From Alphaproteobacteria bacterium SO-S41 (GTDB lineage Bacteria > Pseudomonadota > Alphaproteobacteria > Micropepsales > Micropepsaceae), in assembly GCA_019670725.1 (NCBI GenBank), contig AP024629.1, forward strand, positions 620,001 through 684,000: DNA of 64,000 nt, read 5' to 3'. Every line of letters begins with the position of its first letter. Position 1 is the stretch's first letter. The position numbers were made by a program, and so were the translations under genes. Of this stretch, positions 1 through 12,906 are shown piece by piece. Under the pieces are notes generated by a model, which searched no databases, was not told where the DNA came from, and saw only the letters and a list, made by a program, of their open reading frames with translations.

Positions 1-3029
<3,029 letters not shown>

Positions 3030-3033
<4 letters not shown>

Positions 3034-4187
3034 GGCGCCGACGCCAGCGGGGCGCCCGCCGCTCCGGCGCCGGGCGCCGCGGCGGGCGCCGGCGTCACGT
3101 CATGGACGGCGACCTTCGCGCCGTCGCTCAGCTTGGCGAGCCCGTCGACGATCACCCGTTCGCCGGCATTGACGCCGCTGTTGAGAAAGACCTGGCCGTC
3201 ATTGCGCCCGGCGATCTCGACCTGGCGCTTCTGCGCGACATCGCCGGCCGCGGCGATGAAGACGTAGGGCTTGTCGGCGCCGAGCTGCACGGCGGCCTCG
3301 GGCAGGGCGACCAGTTCGGCGGCCGTGCCGAGATCCAGCGTCACGTCGACCAGCGCGCCGGGCAGCAGGGATTCGTCGGTATTGGCGAACTCGCCCTTGG
3401 CGAGCAGCTGGCCATTCGCGGCGTCGACGGCGTTATCGAGGAAGACGAGCTTGCCCGTCTCTGCCGTGCCTGTCGCACCATGCGGTGCCGCCAGCACGGC
3501 GGCGTCTCCGGCACCAAGATGGGCGCGGGCGAGGGCGGCGCTCGCCGCGGGGATGGAGAAGCGCACGCGCACGGGCGACAGGCGGTTGATGGTGACCAGG
3601 CTCGCCGTGTCGTTTGCCTTGATCGTCGCGCCGGGGCGCAGCGTGCTTTCGCCCGTGCGGCCCGCGACCGGTGCGGCGATCGCGTAATAGGCGAGCTGCA
3701 CGTTCAGCTCGTCGATCTGTGCCTGATCGGCCTCAGCCGCAAAGGTGGCGGCGTCGGCGGCGGCCTTGGCGGCATCTAGCGCCGAAGCGGATTCAAAGCC
3801 CTTGCCCGCCAGTTTCTGGATTCGCTCGTATTCGGCGGTAAGCTGATTGGCCGATGCCGCATCGCGATCCCGCGCAGCTTCCGCCGCCGCGATCTGGGCA
3901 CGGATCATCGTGTCGTCGATCTGGAACAGCGGCTGGCCCTCGGCGACGAGGTCGCCCTCGTTGAAGAGCACGCTCTTGACCTGGCCGTCGACCAGCGATT
4001 TCACGGCGACGGTCGCGGAGGGCTCGACCGTGCCGGAGGCATCGAGTTCGGTCTTCATCGGCGCCACCGCGGCGGTGATCGCGGAGACGGCGGTTGCGGG
4101 GGCACCTTGCGGTTTCGAGCCGGAATCGGAACAGGCGGGAAGGGCGAGGAGGGCGGCGAGAAGCCAAGCGGCCGAGCGGGGTGTCAT
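3030..4187 (-). CDS. RND efflux periplasmic adaptor (membrane fusion protein), lipoprotein
   Basis: 385 aa HlyD/AcrA-type adaptor that links the pump to an outer-membrane channel. The N-terminus is a lipoprotein signal with lipobox LPAC (Cys near residue 20), so it is probably anchored in the inner membrane and exposed in the periplasm. The body shows the order expected for the family: a barrel/lipoyl half with GTVEPSATVAVKSLVDGQV, an alpha-helical hairpin rich in Ala (about 80-150), and a second lipoyl half ending in RLSPVRVRFSIP. The tail is Ala/Pro/Gly-rich and low-complexity. It is first in a two-gene operon with the permease. Confidence 0.92.
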
Positions 4188-4251
4188 GCAGGCTCAAGAT
4201 GAGCGCGTTGTGCGCTGCGGAAAATGGGGGTCTCTGTTAGACTCTTCACTT

Positions 4252-4309
4252 GTTTGTGCGCGCCGGATTTGGCGGCTGTCACCGTTACGCCGCTGCGCGT
4301 CGCACAAAC
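4252..4309. promoter_or_regulatory. 9-bp inverted repeat upstream of the efflux operon
   Basis: GTTTGTGCG at 4252-4260 is repeated exactly in inverted form as CGCACAAAC at 4301-4309, in the 134-bp gap between the inositol-phosphatase stop and the adaptor start. The spacing (about 40 bp between arms) suits two half-sites or an mRNA hairpin rather than one compact operator. No matching regulator gene lies beside it. Confidence 0.3.
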
Positions 4310-4321
4310 GTCAAACAGATG

Positions 4322-5143
4322 TCACGCGCCGGCGGCGCACATGGCCGCGACGGCCTCGGGATTGCCCGCGATCATCGCCCGGCGCCAGTTGCGGAGGTCC
4401 GGCGCTTCCGGCCGGACTGTGAACGCGGTGAGGTCTACCCAGGCGCCGTCCTCGCGCACGCAGACCCGGCCGCCCGCCGCGAGGATCAGCGCGACGCCGC
4501 CCGCGACATCCCACAGATTCACATTGTCGAAGCGCACGACATGCAGCGGACCGGCCGCGGCGAGCGCGCATTCGATCGCCGCCGAGCCAGTCTTGCGCGC
4601 ATCCCAAGGGCCTTCCAGCGCCACGGCGCGCGGGACGCCCGCAAGCCGGCGACGGACATCGGGATTGGCGGCGCGCACGACCGGCTGCCCGTCGAAATGG
4701 AGCCCTCCGCCGACCCGCGCATGATAGACCCCGGCACGGATCGCATGGCTGGTCGCGCACCAGACGGCGCCGGCGATGGGCTTGCCCCGGTGCAGGACGC
4801 CGATCGTGGCGGCGAACATCGGGAAGCCGTTCACGAAATTCGTGGTGCCGTCGATCGGATCGACCGCCCAGATGAATTCGTCATCGTTGCCGCGCTGATC
4901 CAGTTCCTCGCCGATGATGTCATGGGTCGGAAACTTGTCGGCGAGCCCCGCGCGGATCAGGACCTCGACGCGGTGATCGACCTCCGAAACGGGATCGCGC
5001 AGAGCATCCTCACTGGCGCCGGTCTTGTAGCGCACGCTCATCAGGCCGCCGACCGCCGTGACGATCTCCGCCCCGGCAAGCTGAGCCAGTTCCATCGCGG
5101 TACGCTCGATCTCGGCGAGCAGGGTGTCGTCCGGAAGGGCCAT
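4322..5143 (-). CDS. Inositol monophosphatase family protein
   Basis: 273 aa, normal length for the Mg-dependent FIG/IMPase superfamily of sugar-phosphate, inositol-phosphate or PAP phosphatases. The metal-binding signature is visible: GEE at about 78-80, then WAVDPIDGTTNF with Asp95 and Asp98, and the C-terminal motif WDVAGG carrying the third aspartate. The substrate cannot be assigned; histidinol-phosphatase and inositol-1-phosphatase are both possible. Its ATG lies one base beyond the stop of the kinase-family gene upstream, so the two are probably co-transcribed. Confidence 0.9.
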   Translation of the reverse strand: MALPDDTLLAEIERTAMELAQLAGAEIVTAVGGLMSVRYKTGASEDALRDPVSEVDHRVEVLIRAGLADKFPTHDIIGEELDQRGNDDEFIWAVDPIDGTTNFVNGFPMFAATIGVLHRGKPIAGAVWCATSHAIRAGVYHARVGGGLHFDGQPVVRAANPDVRRRLAGVPRAVALEGPWDARKTGSAAIECALAAAGPLHVVRFDNVNLWDVAGGVALILAAGGRVCVREDGAWVDLTAFTVRPEAPDLRNWRRAMIAGNPEAVAAMCAAGA

Positions 5144-5144
5144 T

Positions 5145-6131
5145 TCAGGCCTTCCGGCGCGGCTTGGATTTCGCCTTGGCCTTGGGCGCGGCTTTCTTTA
5201 CCGGCGTCGTTCTGGCGGCTTTTGCCTTCGCGGCCGGAGCGGCGCGCTTCGGTTTCGGCATCCACACCGTCACCGGCTCGTCCTGCAGGGTGATCGTGAT
5301 GCGCGCCTTGCCGCTCTCGGGCGGGTCGACGAAACCGTCATCGATCCGCATCTGCGGCTTGCCCTTCCAGTGCACCACGATCTCGCGCCCGCGGCGCACG
5401 CTCACCGGTGCCGGCTTTTCCTCCTGCGCGGGGCCAAGCCATTCCAGCATGTCCTCGCGGTGCTCCTCGCGGATCGCGACGACGTCGAGCTTCGCCTCGC
5501 CCGGCGCGACCGCAGGGCGCAGCGGAATGCCGGGTCCGGCATAGCCGATATTCAGGACCTCGAGGCCCAGCACCTTGCCGTCGAACGGCTTGCCGTCGAT
5601 CGTGACCTTGAGGTCGCGCGCCTTGGTCTTGGTCAGCGCCTTGCGGAAGGCATCGCGGCCGAGCGTCAGCCGCGCATTGCCCTCCGCCTCCGCGCCGATC
5701 GACGAGTCGGTCGCATCGGCCATCACGCCCCAGCCGACGGCTTCCACGAACGGCGTCTCGCCCCACGGCCCCTCGACGAGACCGATGGTCAGCGTCCGTG
5801 TCCGCTTGGGCGACCAGCCCGCGGCGATCTCGTGCGGCGTGCCGCGGATGCCCAGCGAGGTCGCGATGTTGTTCGCGGTGCCCAGCGGCCAGATCCCGAC
5901 CGGCATGGAACGGTCCTTGATGCCGCGCAGCACCTTGCCCACCGTCCCGTCGCCGCCTGCGGCGACCGCGAGATCATAGGTCTTCTTCAGCGCCGTCTTG
6001 AAGGCGCGCGTCTTGGTCGAGCAATAGGTGACGTCGTAACCCGCCAGCCTGAGGATCGCGGTCAGTTCGTCGGGGGAATGGCCGCCGTCTGCCGTGCCGG
6101 ATTTGGGATTGTGGAACAGGATCGCTTTCAT
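5145..6131 (-). CDS. Diacylglycerol/sphingosine kinase family (YegS/DagK-like) protein
   Basis: About 328 aa from the ATG at 6131 (start MKAILFHNPKSGT); an upstream TTG at 6173 in frame is less likely because family members begin right at this strand. The ATP-binding loop GGDGT is present near residue 60, typical of lipid kinases of this fold. The C-terminus after the catalytic domain (last ~40 residues) is a Lys/Ala/Pro-rich tail like histone H1 and is probably disordered. It follows the TetR gene and precedes the phosphatase with a 1-bp gap. The lipid substrate is unknown. Confidence 0.85.
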   Translation of the reverse strand: MKAILFHNPKSGTADGGHSPDELTAILRLAGYDVTYCSTKTRAFKTALKKTYDLAVAAGGDGTVGKVLRGIKDRSMPVGIWPLGTANNIATSLGIRGTPHEIAAGWSPKRTRTLTIGLVEGPWGETPFVEAVGWGVMADATDSSIGAEAEGNARLTLGRDAFRKALTKTKARDLKVTIDGKPFDGKVLGLEVLNIGYAGPGIPLRPAVAPGEAKLDVVAIREEHREDMLEWLGPAQEEKPAPVSVRRGREIVVHWKGKPQMRIDDGFVDPPESGKARITITLQDEPVTVWMPKPKRAAPAAKAKAARTTPVKKAAPKAKAKSKPRRKA

Positions 6132-6173
6132 CCCGCTGATAACGGCGAAGAGGGGATTTAGGTCCCGCGGCAA

Positions 6174-6896
6174 TCAGGCGCGGGCGCACACCGCCCGGAA
6201 GCCCGCCGCGGCGAAGCGGGTCATGACCGTGTAGGCCGTCTTCAGATCGCCCGAGCGGCAGAGCCCGTCGGACAGGCGGTCGAGGCGGCCGGTCTCGCCG
6301 ATGGTCAGCGTCAGCGCCCCGGAGAGGTTGTGATAGGCCCAGTAGAGGTCCTCGTCCCGCGCGCCCGGCAGCGACTCCTTCAGCAGGTCGATCAGGCGGT
6401 GGATCACCGTGTCGAAATAGCGCGCCATGGTCTCGCCGCCCCAGACCGGGTTGGCGTTGGCCTGGCTGATCAGCGCGAAATAATGCTTCCAGCCCGGCCC
6501 GCCCTTCTCGCCCCAATAGAGCAGCGGCTGCAGGAAGGCGTCGATCACGCCTTCCGTGGTCAGCTGGTCGCCGGCCTCGCGGGCATAGGCGTCGAGCGAG
6601 GCCATGCGGTCGATGTTCAGGATTTCCGAGCGGCGTTTGACGACCGCGTCGAACAGCCCGCGCTTGGTGCCGAAGTAGTAGTGGAGCAAAGCGGTATCGA
6701 CGCCCGCCTCGTTGGCGACATCGCGGATCGAGACGCCATGCAGGCCGTGCTTGGAGAACAGGTCCTCGGCGACATCGAGAATCAGCTCGCTGGTGCCTGA
6801 CGGACCGGCGCTCTTGGGCGGCCGGCCGCGGCGGCCCTGAACGCGGGTGCGTGGGGCTGGCGTCGCCGTAGCCACCTGCAGGTCCTTGTCTTTCAT
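6174..6896 (-). CDS. TetR/AcrR family transcriptional regulator
   Basis: 240 aa. After an Arg/Pro-rich N-terminal arm (GRRGRPPK) comes the TetR helix-turn-helix at about 35-80, including HGLHGVSIRDVANEAGVDTA and LLHYYFGTKRGLFDAV. The C-terminal ligand/dimer domain is generic. It is divergent from the TonB-dependent receptor (177 bp between start codons), so that receptor is the first guess as target, although the gap shows no perfect palindrome. Confidence 0.93.
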   Translation of the reverse strand: MKDKDLQVATATPAPRTRVQGRRGRPPKSAGPSGTSELILDVAEDLFSKHGLHGVSIRDVANEAGVDTALLHYYFGTKRGLFDAVVKRRSEILNIDRMASLDAYAREAGDQLTTEGVIDAFLQPLLYWGEKGGPGWKHYFALISQANANPVWGGETMARYFDTVIHRLIDLLKESLPGARDEDLYWAYHNLSGALTLTIGETGRLDRLSDGLCRSGDLKTAYTVMTRFAAAGFRAVCARA

Positions 6897-7073
6897 GGCG
6901 TCGTCCTCTCGGTGTCACAAAGCCTACAAGAACGGGCAAAAAAGTCACACCTCGTAGCCATTCCGGCAAGGGCCGTGTGCCCGGCTTTGACAGACAGCAC
7001 GGGCGTGACCATCCTCACATTAAATCATCGCCCGCTGAATTACGCCGGTCGAAACATCTCCTGGGAGGGACAC

Positions 7074-9323
7074 ATGACATCGTTTCTGAAGGCATCTCTA
7101 TTGGCGTCCGCGGCCCTGATGGTCGCGTTTCCGGCCATGGCGCAGGACACTGCCGGCGGCGCCGGCGAAGAGGAAATCGTCGTCACCGCCCGCCGCGTCG
7201 AGGAATCGCAGCAGAAGGTCCCGGCCTCGGTCTCGGCCTTCTCGGAAAAGACGCTTGAGCGCCTCGGCGCCAAGGACGTGACCGACCTTCAGGGTGCGGT
7301 CCCCAACCTCAACCTTGTCCAGGGCCGCGGCTCGTCGGACGCGACCAACATCTTCATCCGCGGCATCGGCCAGCCCGATGCGCTGCAGACCTTCGATCCC
7401 GCCGTCGGCGTCTATGTCGATGACGTCTATTTCAGCCGTATCCGCGGCACCCAGCTCGACCTGCTCGACATCGAACGCGTCGAGGTCCTGCGCGGCCCCC
7501 AGGGCACGCTCTACGGCAAGAACACGATCGGCGGCGCGCTGAAGGTGATCACCCGCCGCCCGGGCGATGAGCTCCGCGCCGCAGCGTCGGTGACGGTCGG
7601 CTCCTACGCGCAGTTCGAGGCCAAGGCCGCGGTCAGCGGTCCGGTCGCCGAGAACATCGCGGTCGGCATCTCGCTGCTGCGCTCCAAGCGCGACGGCTAT
7701 GTCGAGGATCCCGTGCTCGACCAGGAGTATAACGACAAGGACACGACCGCCGGCCGCCTGCGCGTTGCTTTCGGCGGCAACGGTCCCTTCCGCCTCGATC
7801 TCAGCCTCGACGGCACCAAGGAAGACGCCGCGATGACGGTCGGCCAGCCCGTCAACACGCTGGTGACCCTGATCGGCGGCCTCCCGATCCTCGTGCTCCC
7901 GGCCGTCCTGCCGGAATATAACTTCCAGACCCGCACGACGCCCGGCCTGCCGAACTCCACCAAGCTGAAGCATTGGGGCACCTCGGCGACCGCGGCCTAC
8001 GACTTCAACGACGCCTTCTCGGTGAAATCGATCACCGCCTATCGCGAGCTCAACACCGACGACTATGTCGATATCGACGCGACCCAGTTCGAGCTCGGCG
8101 ATGTCTTTGTCGGCGTCGACCAGGACCAGCTCAGCCAGGAATTCCAGCTGATCTACCAGACCGACAGCTGGAACGTGGTCGGCGGGCTGTATTACCTGAA
8201 GGAGAACATCACCTCCCATCAGGAGGCCTATGCCGACCAGCTCGTCGGTCCGCTGTTGGGCAACCCGACCTTCCTGCGCACCGTCGATGACGATCTGGAG
8301 ACGACCAGCAAGGCGGCCTACCTCAACGCCTCCTACGCGGTTACCGAGGCGCTCAGGATCTCGCTCGGCATCCGCTACACCGAGGAGGAGAAGGTCTATT
8401 CGCGCACGACCTCGACCTTCTCGTCCTCGCCGCTGCTGCAGGCCAATCCGGCCTTCGCCTTCAAGGGCCTCAACGAGACCTGGTCGGACACCTCGCCCTC
8501 GTTCACGATCGACTATCAGGCGAGCGACGACGTCATGCTCTACGGCCGCATCGCCAAGGGCTTCAAGTCGGGCGGCTTCAACGGCCGCGCCAACAATCCC
8601 GGCGAGCAGGCGCCTTACAATCCCGAAGAGGTCACGTCCTACGAAGCCGGCATCAAGTCGACCTTCTGGGACAAGAAGATCCGCGCGAACGTCGCGATCT
8701 TCTACAACGACTACAAGGACTTCCAGGCGCGCGTCTCGGGTACCGTCACCGATCCCGGCACGAACCTCCCCTCGCCGGAACTGACGGTCATCAATGCCGG
8801 CAAGATGGAGACCAAGGGCGCCGAACTGGAGCTCTATGCGACCCCCGTCCAGGGCCTGCAGCTCGACACCCAGATCGGCTATCTCGACGCGGAGTATGTC
8901 ACCTTCAACGACGTGCGCTTCACCGCGTTCGGCGGCAGCCGCGCGTTCCAGACCCCGGCCTTCTCGCCCAAATGGACGGTGCGCGTCGGCGCCGCCTATG
9001 AGTGGGACATGGGCGAGAACGGCTCGATCACGCTTGGCGCCTCGGCCCGTTACCGCTCGCGCATGGCGCTGGCGGTCGACAACACGCTGACCAACTCGAC
9101 GACCGAAGTCGCCGGCCTCTTCCAGGACAGCTACTGGCTCTACGACGCCCGTCTCGTCTGGGAAGACGCGGAAGGCCAGTTCTCCGCCGGCATCTACGGC
9201 AAGAATCTCTCGGACGAGGTCTACAAGACCGAAGGCCAGGAGTTCTCGTCGGTCGGCAATATCCGCACCGTCTATTACGGCGCGCCGCAGACCTGGAGCT
9301 TCACGATCACCGCGAAGTATTGA
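7074..9323 (+). CDS. TonB-dependent outer-membrane receptor
   Basis: 749 aa from the ATG at 7074, preceded by a strong ribosome site (GGGAGGGA, 7063-7070); the open frame extends upstream but without coding character. A signal peptide (ends near FPAMAQ) is followed by the TonB box EEIVVTARR, the plug domain (IFIRGIGQPDAL, VEVLRGPQGTLYGKNTIGG) and a beta-barrel ending in the aromatic C-terminus TAKY. These receptors import siderophores, vitamins or plant-derived compounds; the substrate is not readable here. A TTGACA at 6987-6992 is a possible -35 but no good -10 follows at 17 bp. A strong terminator closes the unit at 9355-9379. Confidence 0.95.
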   Translation: MTSFLKASLLASAALMVAFPAMAQDTAGGAGEEEIVVTARRVEESQQKVPASVSAFSEKTLERLGAKDVTDLQGAVPNLNLVQGRGSSDATNIFIRGIGQPDALQTFDPAVGVYVDDVYFSRIRGTQLDLLDIERVEVLRGPQGTLYGKNTIGGALKVITRRPGDELRAAASVTVGSYAQFEAKAAVSGPVAENIAVGISLLRSKRDGYVEDPVLDQEYNDKDTTAGRLRVAFGGNGPFRLDLSLDGTKEDAAMTVGQPVNTLVTLIGGLPILVLPAVLPEYNFQTRTTPGLPNSTKLKHWGTSATAAYDFNDAFSVKSITAYRELNTDDYVDIDATQFELGDVFVGVDQDQLSQEFQLIYQTDSWNVVGGLYYLKENITSHQEAYADQLVGPLLGNPTFLRTVDDDLETTSKAAYLNASYAVTEALRISLGIRYTEEEKVYSRTTSTFSSSPLLQANPAFAFKGLNETWSDTSPSFTIDYQASDDVMLYGRIAKGFKSGGFNGRANNPGEQAPYNPEEVTSYEAGIKSTFWDKKIRANVAIFYNDYKDFQARVSGTVTDPGTNLPSPELTVINAGKMETKGAELELYATPVQGLQLDTQIGYLDAEYVTFNDVRFTAFGGSRAFQTPAFSPKWTVRVGAAYEWDMGENGSITLGASARYRSRMALAVDNTLTNSTTEVAGLFQDSYWLYDARLVWEDAEGQFSAGIYGKNLSDEVYKTEGQEFSSVGNIRTVYYGAPQTWSFTITAKY

Positions 9324-9352
9324 GCCCGATCGCCTCTTCGCCATCGCAGCAG

Positions 9353-9379
9353 AACCCCGGCGGAAACGCCGGGGTTTTT
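9353..9379 (+). terminator. Intrinsic terminator of the TonB-dependent receptor gene
   Basis: Perfect 8-bp GC stem CCCCGGCG / CGCCGGGG (9355-9362 and 9367-9374) with a GAAA tetraloop, followed by five T. It lies 30 bp after the receptor stop codon. Confidence 0.88.
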
Positions 9380-9509
9380 GTTGGTGGTGCGAGTCCTTTC
9401 AACAGCTTACCCACAGCCGTGATTACCAATGTAATCACCCGATTCCCACGGCCGTAATTACGCCTCGACCCGGCGTGGCGCAGGCGGCGGGTGCGGACTA
9501 GGATGCGCG

Positions 9510-9959
9510 ATGATCCCGACCCGACTTCTGCGGGTGGCCTTTGCCGTTCTTGCCGGTCTCACCGTGCCGGCGCTCGCCATGCCCACCGCCGACGGAACAG
9601 CGACGCTCACCGTCACCATTCGCGGTGTCCTGCCGCAGCCCTCGCAGCTCCTGCTCGGCGTCTTCACCGCCGCGGAGTACGAGGAGAAGATATCGCCGAT
9701 CCACCAAAGCGCCGAAGCGATGGCGCCGGAGACGGTCGTCACCTTCGAGGCCCTGACGCCAGGCCGGGTCGCGGTGAAGGTGCTGCAGGACCTCAACGGC
9801 AACTGGAAGATGGACAAGACCCTGATCGGCGTCCCCGAAGAGCCCTTCGGCCTCTCCAACGACGCCCGCCCCTCAATGGGCCTGCCCGGCTTCGACGAGA
9901 CCGGCTTCGACCTCCACCCCGGCCCCAACACCATCGTCATCACGCTGCAGGAGATGTGA
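9510..9959 (+). CDS. DUF2141 domain-containing secreted protein
   Basis: 149 aa with an N-terminal signal peptide (VAFAVLAGLTVPALA). The rest matches the DUF2141 pattern as I know it: a beta-rich core with VAVKVLQDLNGNWKMDKTLIG, then EPFGLSND and the end NTIVITLQ. These are small periplasmic or exported proteins of unknown function. It stands alone between the receptor terminator and the sucC promoter. Confidence 0.82.
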   Translation: MIPTRLLRVAFAVLAGLTVPALAMPTADGTATLTVTIRGVLPQPSQLLLGVFTAAEYEEKISPIHQSAEAMAPETVVTFEALTPGRVAVKVLQDLNGNWKMDKTLIGVPEEPFGLSNDARPSMGLPGFDETGFDLHPGPNTIVITLQEM

Positions 9960-9985
9960 GGGCTCACCTTCCCCCCGCGTCAACA

Positions 9986-10013
9986 TTGCCTGCGAGCGAC
10001 TCGCTGCTATAAC
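9986..10013 (+). promoter_or_regulatory. Candidate sigma-70 promoter of the suc operon
   Basis: TTGCCT (9986-9991), 16-bp spacer, TATAAC (10008-10013), about 54 bp before the sucC start, which has GGCGGGGA as ribosome site. This is the best promoter match in the gap. Proposed from sequence only. Confidence 0.45.
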
Positions 10014-10066
10014 GCCCGCGCTTTGCAATTCTTGGCGCGGCTCGCGCGCTCCGGCGGGGAACACCC

Positions 10067-11274
<1,208 letters not shown>

Positions 11275-11275
<1 letters not shown>

Positions 11276-11853
11276 TGCGCGCTGCAGCGGTCCTTGCTGC
11301 TGCTTTGGCGTTGGCGGGCTCCGCCAGCGCTGCGACGCCCGTCGATCCGTTCGACGCGCTGCTCGCGGTTTGCGCCGCGAAGAACCCACAGGGTGTGGCT
11401 GCGGCGATGAACACGCTCGGCGCGGCCCCGATATCGCCTGACGAGGCCGATCTGATGCGTGGCCGAGCCCTTTCCGGCTATGCCATCCCCGTCCTCGTTG
11501 CGCACAAAAGCGGCGGGAAGCCCGAAGAGATACTCCCTGTCTACTCCGAAGTATTCGGCTGGCGTCTCGACCGCGCCATGCTTACTACGGCCAGCCTCAC
11601 CAGCTCCGACGGCCGCGAGTCCGGCCGCGTCTGCAGCGTCGCGGCTCCCTACGACCACTTCGATGCGGCGGTCGCTGCGATGGGCGGGGTACTCGCCTAT
11701 GGCGTACCGCAGACGCGGCTCGACGCCGTGCCGCACCGCATCGCGACCTGGGAGGAGCGGGACCAGCAATACGCGCCGCCTGGCGTCCTTCTCATGACCT
11801 CCGACTTCGGCGGCGGGCGCGGCTCGACCTCCATCCAGTTCATCACGCAATAG
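11275..11853 (+). CDS. Uncharacterised exported protein inserted between sucC and sucD
   Basis: 192 aa, not recognised. An N-terminal signal peptide ([17 protein letters not shown]) points to the periplasm. The mature part has two cysteines (near 34 and 121), no transmembrane segment and no motif I can name. Start ATG overlaps the sucC TGA, and sucD begins 14 bp after the stop, so it is translated within the succinyl-CoA synthetase operon although sucC and sucD are normally adjacent. Base composition and codon use look like the neighbours, so recent transfer is not obvious. The very regular reading frame and coupled start make it a real gene. Confidence 0.75.
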
Positions 11854-11866
11854 CGCGGGAAGCCCA

Positions 11867-12763
11867 ATGTCCATCCTGATCGACAAGAACACCAAGCTCA
11901 TCACCCAGGGCTTCACCGGCAAGACGGCGACGTTCCACTCGCTGGGGGCGCTCGCCTATGGCACCAAGCTGCTGGGCGGCGTCGCCCCCGGCAAGGGCGG
12001 CACGACGCACCCCGATCCCGGCGTGAACCTGCCCGTCTGGGACACGGTCGCCGAGGCCAAGCACGCGACCGGCGCCGACGCCTCCGTCGTCTACGTGCCC
12101 CCGCCGGGCGCCGCCGATGCGATCCTGGAAGCCATCGACGCCGAGATCCCGCTCATCGTCTGCATCACCGAGGGCATTCCGGTGCAGGACATGATCAAGG
12201 TGAAGCGCGCGCTCTCGGGCTCCAAGTCGCGCCTGATCGGGCCGAACTGCCCGGGCGTCGTCACGGCCGGCGAATGCAAGATCGGCATCATGCCCGCCAA
12301 CATCTTCAAGCCCGGCAGCGTCGGCATCGTCTCGCGCTCGGGCACGCTGACCTACGAAGCCGTCTTCCAGACCACGAATGAGGGCCTCGGCCAGACAACC
12401 GCCGTCGGCATCGGCGGCGATCCGGTGAAGGGGACCGAGTTCATCGACATGCTCGAGATGTTCCTCGCCGACGACGCCACCAAGTCGATCGTCATGATCG
12501 GCGAGATCGGCGGTTCGGCCGAGGAAGACGCTGCGCAGTTCATCGCCGACGAGGCGAAGAAGGGCCGCAAGAAGCCGATGGTCGGCTTCATCGCGGGCCG
12601 CACGGCGCCTCCGGGCCGCCGCATGGGCCATGCCGGCGCGATCATCTCGGGCGGCAAGGGCGATGCGGGCTCCAAGATCGCGGCGATGGAAGCGGCCGGC
12701 ATCAAAGTGTCGCCCAGCCCCGCGCGTTTGGGGAAAACCCTCGTTGAACTGTTGAAGGGCTAG
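11867..12763 (+). CDS. sucD: Succinyl-CoA synthetase (ADP-forming) alpha subunit
   Basis: 298 aa. N-terminal CoA-binding Rossmann fold ([27 protein letters not shown]) and the phosphohistidine loop [14 protein letters not shown], with active His255. Partner of SucC. The UAG stop lies in a short stem-loop (12760-12781), and sucA follows 143 bp later. Confidence 0.97.
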   Translation: MSILIDKNTKLITQGFTGKTATFHSLGALAYGTKLLGGVAPGKGGTTHPDPGVNLPVWDTVAEAKHATGADASVVYVPPPGAADAILEAIDAEIPLIVCITEGIPVQDMIKVKRALSGSKSRLIGPNCPGVVTAGECKIGIMPANIFKPGSVGIVSRSGTLTYEAVFQTTNEGLGQTTAVGIGGDPVKGTEFIDMLEMFLADDATKSIVMIGEIGGSAEEDAAQFIADEAKKGRKKPMVGFIAGRTAPPGRRMGHAGAIISGGKGDAGSKIAAMEAAGIKVSPSPARLGKTLVELLKG

Positions 12764-12781
12764 CCTGCAAAGGCTAGTTTT
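12760..12781 (+). terminator. Weak stem-loop with T-run after sucD
   Basis: CTAGCC / GGCTAG (12760-12765 and 12772-12777), 6-nt loop, then TTTT. The stem is short and includes the sucD stop, so it would at most reduce read-through into sucA. Confidence 0.3.
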
Positions 12782-12906
12782 GCTGCATCCGCGTAACTAT
12801 CTGACTCGCGGGGCCGGCCGAGGCGTCCAACGGCGTCTTAAAGCTGTCGCAGGCAGGCCCGATTATGGAGCTCGAGGCGCGTTCCGCGCCCGGGCAGACG
12901 AGAGCC

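Noticed and set aside
6897-7073. Possible TetR operator between tetR and the receptor
   Set aside because: I found only weak partial symmetry (GGTGT/ACACC) and no perfect palindrome, so I do not list an operator.
7098-9344. Minus-strand frame of 748 codons under the TonB receptor
   Set aside because: Antisense shadow of a full TonB-dependent receptor; composition is Arg/Asp/Glu low-complexity.
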